Assembly: GCA_013414765.1 (NCBI GenBank)
Contig: CP058708.1
Location: forward strand, 3,157,553-3,221,552
Length of the DNA stretch: 64,000 nucleotides
From: Candidatus Accumulibacter cognatus
Lineage (GTDB): Bacteria > Pseudomonadota > Gammaproteobacteria > Burkholderiales > Rhodocyclaceae
Reading direction: 5' to 3'
Shown piece by piece: positions 32,401 through 38,984 of this stretch. The notes beneath the pieces were generated by a model, which was given only the letters and a program-made list of their open reading frames with translations, did no database searches and was not told the DNA's origin. Position 1 is the first letter of the stretch. Each line of letters begins with the position of its first letter. The position numbers and the translations under genes were made by a program.

Positions 32401-35082
32401 CACTATACCGTCGATCAAACCGGCGACCGGGTCGTCGAGGCGGCCGACGAAGGCAACGACATCGTCCACAGCCCGATCAGCTGGGTCCTCGGCGACCACC
32501 TCGAACGGCTCGACCTGACCGGCAGCGATCCGGTCGACGCGACCGGCAATGACCTCGCCAACCTGCTCTACGGGCAGGCCAACAGCGCTGCCAACGTGCT
32601 CGCCGGCGGTCCCGGCAACGACATCTATCACCTGGGCGTCGGCGACCGCGCGGTCGAAAACGCCGACCAGGGCCACGACAGCGTCTATGGCTACGGCAAC
32701 GAGCACACCCTCGCGGCGAACGTCGAGAACCTCTACCTCGCCGTTACCGGCGCCGCCACGCTGACCGGCAACGAACTCGCCAACAGCCTGCGCGGCAACG
32801 CCGGCGACGACTTGTTGAGCGGCCAGGCGGGCAACGACACGCTCAACGGCGGCCTCGGCGCCGACACGCTGGTCGGCGGTCCCGGCGACGACCACTATAC
32901 CGTCGATCAAACCGGCGACCGGGTCGTCGAGGCGGCCGACGAAGGCAACGACATCGTCCACAGCCCGATCAGCTGGGTCCTCGGCGACCACCTCGAACGG
33001 CTCGACCTGACCGGCAGCGATCCGGTCGACGCGACCGGCAATGACCTCGCCAACCTGCTCTACGGGCAGGCCAACAGCGCTGCCAACGTGCTCGCCGGCG
33101 GTCCCGGCAACGACATCTATCACCTGGGCGTCGGCGACCGCGCGGTCGAAAACGCCGACCAGGGCCACGACAGCGTCTATGGCTACGGCAACGAGCACAC
33201 CCTCGCGGCGAACGTCGAGAACCTCTACCTCGCCGTTACCGGCGCCGCCACGCTGACCGGCAACGAACTCGCCAACAGCCTGCGCGGCAACGCCGGCGAC
33301 GACTTGTTGAGCGGCCAGGCGGGCAACGACACGCTCAACGGCGGCCTCGGCGCCGACACGCTGGTCGGCGGTCCCGGCGACGACCATTATACCGTCGATC
33401 AAACCGGCGACCGGGTCGTCGAGGCGGCCGACGAAGGCAACGACATCGTCCACAGCCCGATCAGCTGGGTCCTCGGCGACCACCTCGAACGGCTCGACCT
33501 GACCGGCAGCGATCCGGTCGACGCGACCGGCAATGACCTCGCCAACCTGCTCTACGGGCAGGCCAACAGCGCCGCCAACGTGCTCGCCGGCGGTCCCGGC
33601 AACGACATCTATCACCTGGGCGTCGGCGACCGCGCGGTCGAAAACGCCGACCAGGGCCACGACAGCGTCTATGGCTACGGCAACGAGCACACCCTCGCGG
33701 CGAACGTCGAGAACCTCTACCTCGCCGTTACCGGCGCCGCCACGCTGACCGGCAACGAACTCGCCAACAGCCTGCGCGGCAACGCCGGCGACGACTTGTT
33801 GAGCGGCCAGGCGGGCAACGACACGCTCAACGGCGGCCTCGGCGCCGACACGCTGGTCGGCGGTCCCGGCGACGACCACTATACCGTCGATCAAACCGGC
33901 GACCGGGTCGTCGAGGCGGCCGACGAAGGCAACGACATCGTCCACAGCCCGATCAGCTGGGTCCTCGGCGACCACCTCGAACGGCTCGACCTGACCGGCA
34001 GCGATCCGGTCGACGCGACCGGCAATGACCTCGCCAACCTGCTCTACGGGCAGGCCAACAGCGCTGCCAACGTGCTCGCCGGCGGTCCCGGCAACGACAT
34101 CTATCACCTGGGCGTCGGCGACCGCGCGGTCGAAAACGCCGACCAGGGCCACGACAGCGTCTATGGCTACGGCAACGAGCACACCCTCGCGGCGAACGTC
34201 GAGAACCTCTACCTCGCCGTTACCGGCGCCGCCACGCTGACCGGCAACGAACTCGCCAACAGCCTGCGCGGCAACGCCGGCGACGACCTGTTGAGCGGCC
34301 AGGCGGGCAATGACACGCTCAACGGCGGCCTCGGCAATGACCTCCTCGAAGGTGGATCCGGCAACGACACGCTCACCGACAGCAGTGGCAGCACACTGTT
34401 CAATGGCGACGCCGGCAACGACATCCTCAGTGGCGGCGCTGACGCGGAGATTTATCTGGGGGGTGTCGGCAACGACACGCTGCGCACCGGTGCCGGCAAC
34501 GATGTCATCATCTTCAACCGGGGCGATGGTCGCGACACGCTCGTGGCCAGTGACTCTGGCCAGTGCGTTCTCTCGCTCGGCGGCAGCGTTGCTTACACGG
34601 ATCTGTCGTTCAGCCGGTCGAATGGCGACCTTATCGTGACGATCGGCAGTGGTGACCAGATCACCTTCAAGGATTGGTATGCCGCAGGCCCGAACCCCGC
34701 CATCCGCAGCGTGCTCCGTCTGCAGGTGATCGCCGAGGCTATGGCCGACTTCGATGCCGGTGGGGGCGATCCGCTGCGTGACCAGAAGGTAGAAACCTTT
34801 GATTTCGCTGGCCTGGTGGACGCCTTTGACGCCGCCCGCAGCGCGGACCCGACACTCACCGACTGGGCGCTGAGCGATGCCCTGACCCGTTTCCAGCTCG
34901 CCGGTTCGGACAGTGCTGCGCTCGGCGGCGATCTCGCTTATCAGTACGGCCGCAACGGCAGCCTGACGGGAATTGGCGTCACGCCGGCAATGGGTGTTCT
35001 CGCCGACCCGGCGTTCGGCAACTCGGCCCAGGCATTGACGCCGCTGGTCGGATTGCAGATCGGCACGCAACGACTCGCGTGA
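23482..35082 (+). CDS. Giant type I-secreted RTX protein with N-terminal lipase domain
   Basis: About 3,866 residues. I prefer the ATG at 23482 (GGAGAAA at a proper distance, aligned with the module starts) over 23476. Order below is counted from 23476. A class-3-lipase/Mbeg1-like domain spans ~1-440 with nucleophile Ser156 in GYSLGG, Asp361 in NQYDLVGWE and candidate histidines at 377/381/382 or 430. A helical linker spans ~440-690. Many RTX nonapeptides (GGxGxDxLx) cover ~700-2410 with interspersed beta segments. Two dystroglycan/cadherin-like domains lie at ~2496-2695. More RTX follows, with five identical 164-residue repeats (2796-3615) and an HCBP-like FKDWY segment plus a small-residue-rich secretion tail. 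It is probably exported by the flanking type I system and Ca2+-folded outside, where the lipase would attack membranes. The target is unknown. Confidence 0.9.
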   Translation: MSTLTITDSLKYAGLQMAAEAFIRDERSLELFASGERLVAVLKRGNDHTSRFPESEARKFADTWEVLDQRANTPTGFSGTLFRNRANPTELVLSFRSTEFIDDTVRDNEATNVKEIKETGWAWGQIADMETWYDELRRDPGKLQGQTFSVTGYSLGGHLATAFHLLHSDDVKEVVTFNGAGVGKVKSGGFPDGLRAALDAFNDLRSDPERMAFALSSASPAIATLYREVRSHLADGSWTVAQASDAVRGSTLTGDLISDPAREAFAHEKKRLQTALEEITKLQADIVRVAGFTAGGEGEGAASSPKAVPAEEIRGLDLDYRLAVSFAAERTVSAGLLGGVVRSIGKKADGEPLFANQYDLVGWETTTAVWSAAAHSLWHHGSDVRIFIEDQPFSRGNVLSEVTKESLKARDFKGLVDHYAVNDFGDNHSLVLIIDSLSVQNALLQLVPETQRAATAAALDTVLRQASWHQAESNSGTQGKAEGDVLETVVNALADLLLGPQPHALRLQGSLDGNTFAKTGNIGRYSGRDALYARLDDITGSEAYRALAGQLTLKVVDADIEYAARSDFAAFAALYTLSPFVLSSDHPEILEAALSSAWSDLYSDWAADRAALAHGADPFSLRISDAWLRDRADFRQRLLWFNANNKNPEQVTFNPEKDNHRYQTDSTYFEDSFSATKIAQGFPSDSPLTSVRRYTFGDGEANMLSGGEVDDHLYGGTGNDTLNGKHGADYLEGNADNDTLDGGGDNDTLNGGPGDDVLIGGDGEDTYVINRGDGNDRVVDTGRNFLKYNGKLIAGLFVQNPDSDTYTFVGDEGFEIKFHSPGVLTLDDRTSLTFDHYSSPESFAESDFGIRLAQAPDAAKITREIVGDRQIVDFNPALEGIQPRYDELQNPISDSAIPVPGASDILHNSVGNDHMILGDGFNMALAVPDAAGQNQPFITQRTGDDWIVGGKKVDFVIGGSGRDTIEGGAGGFDLLAGGDADDIVFADRAETLALQVREAGNNERGDLVSGQGGHDILYGSPSTDLLYGGAGNDFLGGLGGDDYLLGDQDRFVYGAWHVHRNGFEFVFELTAIDGQFQEGPTGSGNDTITGDKGNDVVWAGAGNDDVDGGDDDDILWGEDGNDFLVGGNGEDFLHGGADDDTLEGSAGNDTLIGAGGGDKLQGGSGNDNLQGDAGGSAVAEQGDDRLYGDAGDDILEGFAGSDTLFGGDGDDDLYGDTDLTPLASQGNDLLNGGTGNDTLRGYAGNDTLEGGGDNDSLLGEAGQDFLSGDAGRDQLSGGDDNDTLTGGADRDYLEGGGGNDSLVGGTGIDYLTGDAGDDHYLFASGDSLPDGSGMTERVVDREGSNTIVFLDATSAELRLDSFAGTLIIDYGRSDRLSVVDGVIGSVQHYQFAHGETLIFSELIGRQADAPMSEDRDGSSFRFGGEHDDDLTATAGHATLSGGRGNDILHGEGGGNTYLYSLGDGSDRIIDRSPKIDATGSRLFNTLRFGAGIMPDDLKLELGSLRIRVGSDPDDAIHIDGFNPDDALGISTPPAIDRFEFDGGAVLTYPELLAKGFDLVGTAGNDTLGGTSVSDRLEGGAGNDHLRGGGGSDTYSWGIGSGQDLIDNVDTSTSKIDTLAIGNELLPGDLVLGRNGDDLIVSVRGTDDRLTVLRHYAGAPIDVIRFADGRQWSVLEIDEHLENRLTEGDDIRTGTPGNDILDALAGDDVVDGMAGDDEIDGGSGNDTLRGGDGKDLLSGGDGSDSLHGDGDDDSLDGGGGADQLDGGRGGDTYRFGHGSGSDRIVDTGEAGASDVIVLAAELTPEDLKLSREGSDLILQIIGSGDRLTVVDAFAPGAAAKAVERIMFSGSATVWAANDIRARLLADAATAGNDMITGLEDTANRIFGLDGNDTLSGGALPDLLDGGNGNDLLNGLWGDDLLLGGAGDDVLNGDAGADTLSGGPGQDALGGETGGDTYVFARGDGSDMITDSDLTPGHVDTLQFPDLRAADVRDTLRANNDLAILFSAADRVTVKNQFLAAANELERFSFTDGTVWDAASVRAGLTAIGGSAGDDTITGAASAANRIYGLDGHDRLKGGAQSDLLDGGNGNDFLDGLAGSDTLVGGLGHDIFVVDDAGDVIVENVGEGSDTVEASISFDLLAKGAHVEELILSGASALAGTGNALDNSMRGNSAANVLLGGAGNDSLYGASGNDTLDGGIGNDYLNGGGGNGDDTYRFGRGSGQDRLVDNKVITRDDVDVVSLGEGISPQDITFSAMINQSWLLSLAETSDTLELVADSGLRYGNGQPVIPIRRIQFADGLLASLSGALVGTASNDNLYLYVRPFGSGTVPVRIRMDGGAGNDTMNGDTGNDTLRGGIGNDLIYGDTSDARGNDEIYGDDGDDTLCGGSSIYGRQGTDLLDGGTGNDVLYGAGTVRYGRGYGQDRVIHRADRIDLFDFLPGDISLQYRTDGLYFNVNASDWLKIETTERRITVDSVSFADGSSWDRRAIEARVAGQGNLAPQVDVQLAPVPAVKGQPLSYVLPENAFRDPNSGDSLIWSVSGPYWFSFDPATRRVSGTPENVGSTTLTVTVSDSGGAAAYQFLEVRVRETNHAPMVNRTIPSMIVQEGVPINLSIPADTFIDEDAGDTLTFAATLASGGVLPTWLVFDARTGTIGGTPPVGELGDLGLRIMASDGLGASAATPLTLRIVAPTGSSIAGTAGNDTLNGKSGNDWLNGGMGADTMSGGQGDDTYVVDDAGDLVIESLNEGVDSVQSSVSHTLANHVEHLTLTGSAPINGIGNGLNNRITGNGGNNVLNGGLGADTLVGGPGDDHYTVDQTGDRVVEAADEGNDIVHSPISWVLGDHLERLDLTGSDPVDATGNDLANLLYGQANSAANVLAGGPGNDIYHLGVGDRAVENADQGHDSVYGYGNEHTLAANVENLYLAVTGAATLTGNELANSLRGNAGDDWLSGQAGNDTLNGGLGADTLVGGPGDDHYTVDQTGDRVVEAADEGNDIVHSPISWVLGDHLERLDLTGSDPVDATGNDLANLLYGQANSAANVLAGGPGNDIYHLGVGDRAVENADQGHDSVYGYGNEHTLAANVENLYLAVTGAATLTGNELANSLRGNAGDDLLSGQAGNDTLNGGLGADTLVGGPGDDHYTVDQTGDRVVEAADEGNDIVHSPISWVLGDHLERLDLTGSDPVDATGNDLANLLYGQANSAANVLAGGPGNDIYHLGVGDRAVENADQGHDSVYGYGNEHTLAANVENLYLAVTGAATLTGNELANSLRGNAGDDLLSGQAGNDTLNGGLGADTLVGGPGDDHYTVDQTGDRVVEAADEGNDIVHSPISWVLGDHLERLDLTGSDPVDATGNDLANLLYGQANSAANVLAGGPGNDIYHLGVGDRAVENADQGHDSVYGYGNEHTLAANVENLYLAVTGAATLTGNELANSLRGNAGDDLLSGQAGNDTLNGGLGADTLVGGPGDDHYTVDQTGDRVVEAADEGNDIVHSPISWVLGDHLERLDLTGSDPVDATGNDLANLLYGQANSAANVLAGGPGNDIYHLGVGDRAVENADQGHDSVYGYGNEHTLAANVENLYLAVTGAATLTGNELANSLRGNAGDDLLSGQAGNDTLNGGLGNDLLEGGSGNDTLTDSSGSTLFNGDAGNDILSGGADAEIYLGGVGNDTLRTGAGNDVIIFNRGDGRDTLVASDSGQCVLSLGGSVAYTDLSFSRSNGDLIVTIGSGDQITFKDWYAAGPNPAIRSVLRLQVIAEAMADFDAGGGDPLRDQKVETFDFAGLVDAFDAARSADPTLTDWALSDALTRFQLAGSDSAALGGDLAYQYGRNGSLTGIGVTPAMGVLADPAFGNSAQALTPLVGLQIGTQRLA
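31861..34320 (+). repeat. Five near-identical 492-bp tandem repeats inside the RTX gene
   Basis: Units start at 31861, 32353, 32845, 33337 and 33829, each 492 bp (164 codons). I saw only a few base differences between copies: AAT/AAC in GNDIV, TGG/TTG in DDxLS, CAC/CAT in DDHYT, and GCT/GCC in NSAAN. Each unit carries two RTX-like turns (GGLGADTLVGGPGDD, GGPGNDIYHLG) and ends with NELANSLRGNAGDD. A partial sixth unit follows at 34321. Confidence 0.97.
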
Positions 35083-35148
35083 GGATCCTGATCTCCGTGG
35101 AGTGGCGAAGGGCTAGCCTTCCTTCCACCCACTGATCGGAGCACGGTC

Positions 35149-36522
35149 ATGCCTGCCCCGTCCAAGCCGAAGCCGTTCGAAGTCGATCCGCTCGACTTTT
35201 CACCAGCCCTGCTGCGACTCACTGACTCGCCGCCCAATCCGCTCGGTCGCCAAGTGCTCTGGACCCTGTTGGCCCTGCTTGCAGCGCTGCTGTGCTGGGC
35301 GCTGCTCGGCCAGCTCGACATCGTCGCCGTTGCCGAAGGCAAACTGATTCCGCAAAGCTACCTGAAGATCGTACAACCGGCCGAATCCGGAATCGTCAAG
35401 GAGATTCTGGTCAGTGAAGGAGAAACCGTTCGTGCCGGGCAAGTGCTGATGCGCATGGACACGCGGATCACCGACGCCGATTTCAGATCGCTGATGGCCG
35501 AGTACCAGCGCAAGCGCGCGACGCTCGCGCGCATCGACGCCGAACTGGCCGATCGGCCGTATGTCACGGCGGACGGCGATGCCCCCGAACTGTCCCGGGA
35601 AATGGCCGCCCAATACCGTGCCAACCGGGCCGCTCTCGAAGCCTCGCTGGCCGAAGAGAAAAGCCGTCTGCTTAAGGCGCGTCACGAGTTGGCCTCGGCC
35701 GAACAGATCCGCAGCAAACTTGCCGACACGCTGCCGCACTACCGCGCACAGGAAGAGGCCTTCGGCAAACTTGCCAGGGATGGCTTCGCCGGCCCGCTGA
35801 TGGCGAGCGACAAGAAGCGCGAACGGATCGAAAAGGAGCAGGAACTGAAAACGCAGGATCACCTGATTGCTTCCGCAAGGGCCGGCATCTCGCAATCCGA
35901 GCGCAAACTGGCCCAAATCGACAGCGACTACCGGCGCCAGCTGCATGCCGAACGTAACGAAGTCCAGGGCCTGTCCGACCGGCTGGCGCAGGAACTTGCC
36001 AAACAAAGTCACCGCCAGACATTCCTCGAACTCAGGGCCAGCCAGGACAGCGTCGTCAAGGAACTGACCACACACAGTCCGGGCACCGTCGTGCAACCGG
36101 GCACCGTGTTGCTTACATTGGTGCCGAAAAACGACGTCCTGCGTGCCGAAGTCTGGGTGTCCAACGAAGACATTGGCTTCGTCCGGCCGGGGCAAGCGGT
36201 CAAGCTCAAATTCGCTGCTTTCCCATTCCAGAAGTACGGCATGGTCGAAGGGACCGTCGAGCATGTCGGCGCCGATTCGGCGGACAGTCCTGGCGGCCCG
36301 GCGGAAACAAGCCGGAATGATTCGCTGGCCAGGAAACGGCTACTGGGATACAAGGCGCTGGTCGCACTCAAGGACATGCATCTGGCGATCGATGGCCAGC
36401 ACTTTGCCCTCGGCGCAGGCATGCAGACGCATGCCGAAATTCGCCTTGGGCAGCGAACCGTCGCCGAGTATCTGCTCTCGCCGGTACGCAAGGCCTGGCA
36501 CGAGTCGGCCAGGGAGCGTTGA
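35149..36522 (+). CDS. HlyD-family type I secretion membrane fusion protein
   Basis: 457 residues: a cytoplasmic tail, one membrane helix (~44-62, VLWTLLALLAALLCWALLG), the first lipoyl half (VAEGKLIPQSYLKIVQPAESGIV), a long coiled-coil hairpin (~120-300), the second half-motif (THSPGTVVQPGTVLLTLVP) and a beta-barrel end. It links the inner-membrane ABC transporter to an outer-membrane TolC duct. It lies 66 bp after the RTX gene. The export ATPase is encoded 20 kb upstream at the other end of the array. No TolC gene is in the window, so a shared one must be used. Confidence 0.92.
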   Translation: MPAPSKPKPFEVDPLDFSPALLRLTDSPPNPLGRQVLWTLLALLAALLCWALLGQLDIVAVAEGKLIPQSYLKIVQPAESGIVKEILVSEGETVRAGQVLMRMDTRITDADFRSLMAEYQRKRATLARIDAELADRPYVTADGDAPELSREMAAQYRANRAALEASLAEEKSRLLKARHELASAEQIRSKLADTLPHYRAQEEAFGKLARDGFAGPLMASDKKRERIEKEQELKTQDHLIASARAGISQSERKLAQIDSDYRRQLHAERNEVQGLSDRLAQELAKQSHRQTFLELRASQDSVVKELTTHSPGTVVQPGTVLLTLVPKNDVLRAEVWVSNEDIGFVRPGQAVKLKFAAFPFQKYGMVEGTVEHVGADSADSPGGPAETSRNDSLARKRLLGYKALVALKDMHLAIDGQHFALGAGMQTHAEIRLGQRTVAEYLLSPVRKAWHESARER

Positions 36523-36567
36523 GCAGGGCTGGTCGTCCAGTCCTCCGGCAACCTACTCCTCTGCTTC

Positions 36568-37185
36568 TTACTTCTTGTTCTTCACACAAATCTCTCCGGT
36601 ATAGAACGCGGCACCCCCTATTTCCTGTCCCGCTACCGCGATGGTCCCGGATGCGCCATCGAACCCCCCGGTTCCCCCGACGATCTTCAGAATCTGTCCA
36701 ACCATCTGGACGTCGGTCGGGGGTATTGGTATATAAGGGGTGATTGCCCCCGTGTCTTGTGTGTATAGAGTACCCGACCGGCCCGTTACCAGTTTGCCGG
36801 TCAGCACCGCATTGGAGGTGAAAACCATAACGTTCGATCGCGCGTCGGTTGGCGCCCCTGGAAAAATTAGCGGGGTCACACCCACGGGGGGCAATCCTGG
36901 GTTGCTCACGAACACGGATGTGAGGCCAGAAAACCCATTGAATTTCGCTTTTCCTTCTCCTCTGAGGGTGAAACAGACGGGAACCGATGAGCTGGGAACC
37001 CATGACGGTGCTGGCCCTGGCCATCGCCCGGGGTCCTGAATCCCACAATTGTCATCGGCGGTGGCCGTCACTGTGCCGTCCACCGGGATGCACAGATCAC
37101 CCCCGCCGCCGTTACCGCCCGCATAGCCTGTACCCGCGCACATGAGAAGAGCGGTTGCGATGGCCGATCTGGTCGTTGTTTTCAT
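36568..37185 (-). CDS. Small secreted protein, possibly allene-oxide-cyclase/dirigent-like barrel
   Basis: 205 residues from the ATG at 37185, which has a strong AAGGAG site; upstream in-frame codons to 37245 are less likely. A Sec signal peptide (MKTTTRSAIATALLMCAGTGYA) precedes a Gly-rich start (GGNGGGG). The C-terminal ILKIVGGTGGFDGASGTIAV resembles the GTGxFxGAxG motif of allene-oxide-cyclase-barrel and dirigent-like proteins. The relation is tentative. Predicted extracellular or periplasmic; convergent with hlyD, and not obviously linked to it in function. Confidence 0.6.
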   Translation of the reverse strand: MKTTTRSAIATALLMCAGTGYAGGNGGGGDLCIPVDGTVTATADDNCGIQDPGRWPGPAPSWVPSSSVPVCFTLRGEGKAKFNGFSGLTSVFVSNPGLPPVGVTPLIFPGAPTDARSNVMVFTSNAVLTGKLVTGRSGTLYTQDTGAITPYIPIPPTDVQMVGQILKIVGGTGGFDGASGTIAVAGQEIGGAAFYTGEICVKNKK

Positions 37186-37369
37186 TGTTGACTCCTTTGG
37201 GAAATAGCGGCGAGACGCTCGTTTCTCTGCCGCAGTGCAGTGCAAGTGGGAAATGCCGAGTCAGAACAGATTATGCAAGTTGCAGGCGTAATTGCAAACA
37301 GGCCTGCAGATTGCCGGGAAATAGTCGCATGGCTTCCACTAGAATGGGCGCTTTGCCGGACTGCGACGA

Positions 37370-38770
37370 ATGACCATGATCCGTACCCGTTTTGCACCAT
37401 CGCCCACCGGTTTCCTGCATATCGGTGGGGCGCGCACTGCCCTTTTTGCGTGGGCTTACGCTCGCCACCATGCCGGCCGCTTCATCCTGCGCATCGAGGA
37501 CACCGACCTGGTACGTTCGACTCCGGAAGCGGTGCAGGCGATTCTTGACGGCATGCGCTGGCTTGGACTCACGCATGATGAGGGGCCCTTCTACCAGACG
37601 CAACGGATGTCTCGCTACCGGGCGGTCATCGAAGAAATGCTCCTGACCGGGAGCGCCTACCCCTGTTACATGACGCCGGCAGAACTCGATCGCCTGCGTG
37701 AGGAGCAGCGTGCCGCAGGCCTCAAGCCACGTTACGATGGTCGCTGGCGTCCGGAGCCGGGCAAGACCTTGCCGACGCCGCCGGTGGGGGTGCAGCCGGT
37801 GATCCGCTTCAGAAATCCGACCGACGGGGTGGTCGCCTGGGATGACATCGTCAAGGGGCGGGTCGAGATTGCCAATGATGAACTTGACGACCTGGTCATT
37901 GCGCGCGCCGATGGCACGCCGACCTACAACTTCTGCGTCGTCGTCGATGACTGGGAGATGGGCATCACGCACGTCATCCGCGGTGACGACCACGTCAACA
38001 ACACCCCACGTCAGATCAACATCCTGCGGGCGCTGGGCGCGCAATTGCCGCGCTATGCGCACCTGTCGATGATTCTTGGCGATGATGGCCAGAAACTGTC
38101 GAAGCGGCATGGTGCGGTCAGCGTCATGCAGTACGATGACGAAGGCTATCTGCCGGAAGCGGTGCTCAACTATCTCGCGCGCCTCGGCTGGTCGCATGGC
38201 GATGACGAGATTTTCTCGATGCCGCAGTTCTGCGAGTGGTTCGACCTCGACCATATCACCCCGTCGGCAGCACAGTTCAACACCGAGAAGCTGAACTGGC
38301 TCAATGCGCACTACTTGAAGCGCACCGAAACAGCGCGACTGGCAGATCTGGTGCAGTCACGGCTGCAGGCGCGCGGCGTCACGGTTGCCGCCGCGCCGTC
38401 ACTCGCGGCGATCATCGATCTGTACAAGGAGCGTGCCGCCAACCTCAACGAACTTGCCGACCTTGCGGAAGTGTTCTACATCGAACTGCATCCGAAAGCA
38501 GAGCTGCTGGCTAAGTACCTCACCCCCGAAACGCTGCCAGCGCTGGCGGATTTCATCGATCACCTGCCGGCGGTTGCCTGGGAAGCCGCTGCAATTGGCG
38601 CCTTGATCAAGGCGAGCGTGGCCAGGCACGGGCTGAAGATGCCCAAGCTGGCGATGCCGCTGCGCGTGCTGCTGACCGGCTTGGAGCAGACGCCGTCGGT
38701 CGATGCCGTGGTCGCCCTTTTCCCGCGCGAGATGGTGCTCAAGCGACTCGCCTGGCCAGCTAAGACCTAA
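37370..38770 (+). CDS. gltX: Glutamyl-tRNA synthetase
   Basis: 466 residues, the typical bacterial length. The class I signatures are present: HIGG in [16 protein letters not shown] (~17-20) and KLSKRHG (the KMSKS equivalent, ~242). LRIEDTD, GRW and the [14 protein letters not shown] block are diagnostic for GluRS. The C-terminal all-helical anticodon-binding domain is complete. It charges tRNA-Glu in the cytosol for translation and for haem synthesis. An alternative ATG lies two codons downstream (37376). This gene marks the return to chromosomal backbone after the accessory region. Confidence 0.97.
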   Translation: MTMIRTRFAPSPTGFLHIGGARTALFAWAYARHHAGRFILRIEDTDLVRSTPEAVQAILDGMRWLGLTHDEGPFYQTQRMSRYRAVIEEMLLTGSAYPCYMTPAELDRLREEQRAAGLKPRYDGRWRPEPGKTLPTPPVGVQPVIRFRNPTDGVVAWDDIVKGRVEIANDELDDLVIARADGTPTYNFCVVVDDWEMGITHVIRGDDHVNNTPRQINILRALGAQLPRYAHLSMILGDDGQKLSKRHGAVSVMQYDDEGYLPEAVLNYLARLGWSHGDDEIFSMPQFCEWFDLDHITPSAAQFNTEKLNWLNAHYLKRTETARLADLVQSRLQARGVTVAAAPSLAAIIDLYKERAANLNELADLAEVFYIELHPKAELLAKYLTPETLPALADFIDHLPAVAWEAAAIGALIKASVARHGLKMPKLAMPLRVLLTGLEQTPSVDAVVALFPREMVLKRLAWPAKT

Positions 38771-38984
38771 CCTCATTTCGGGATAACGGAGCCAACCATG
38801 TGGCGCTCTGCCGTGCCATATCTCGACTCTCCCCCGAATTGACGACGATTGATGCCCGAAACTATACTTGCGTCGATTCTGCCCTCTCGCCCAGGGGCTG
38901 ACCGGGTGGCACGGCGCACCGAACACCCGTTCCCTCAACGCTCCTCTGGCATCTCTGAATTGCCATTCTCAGAAAGCAGGACCG

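Noticed and set aside
31861-34320. CRISPR array
   Set aside because: Repeats are 492 bp, in frame and coding, with no spacers. No cas genes are present.
31615-35070. 1,151-codon open frame on the minus strand over the 492-bp repeats
   Set aside because: Same cause. The repetition of the shadow peptide follows the coding-strand repeats exactly, and no start signal or domain is seen.
23482-35082. LapA/BapA-type retained adhesin
   Set aside because: There is no N-terminal retention module, and no LapD/LapG-like genes adjoin. The N-terminus is a hydrolase domain instead.
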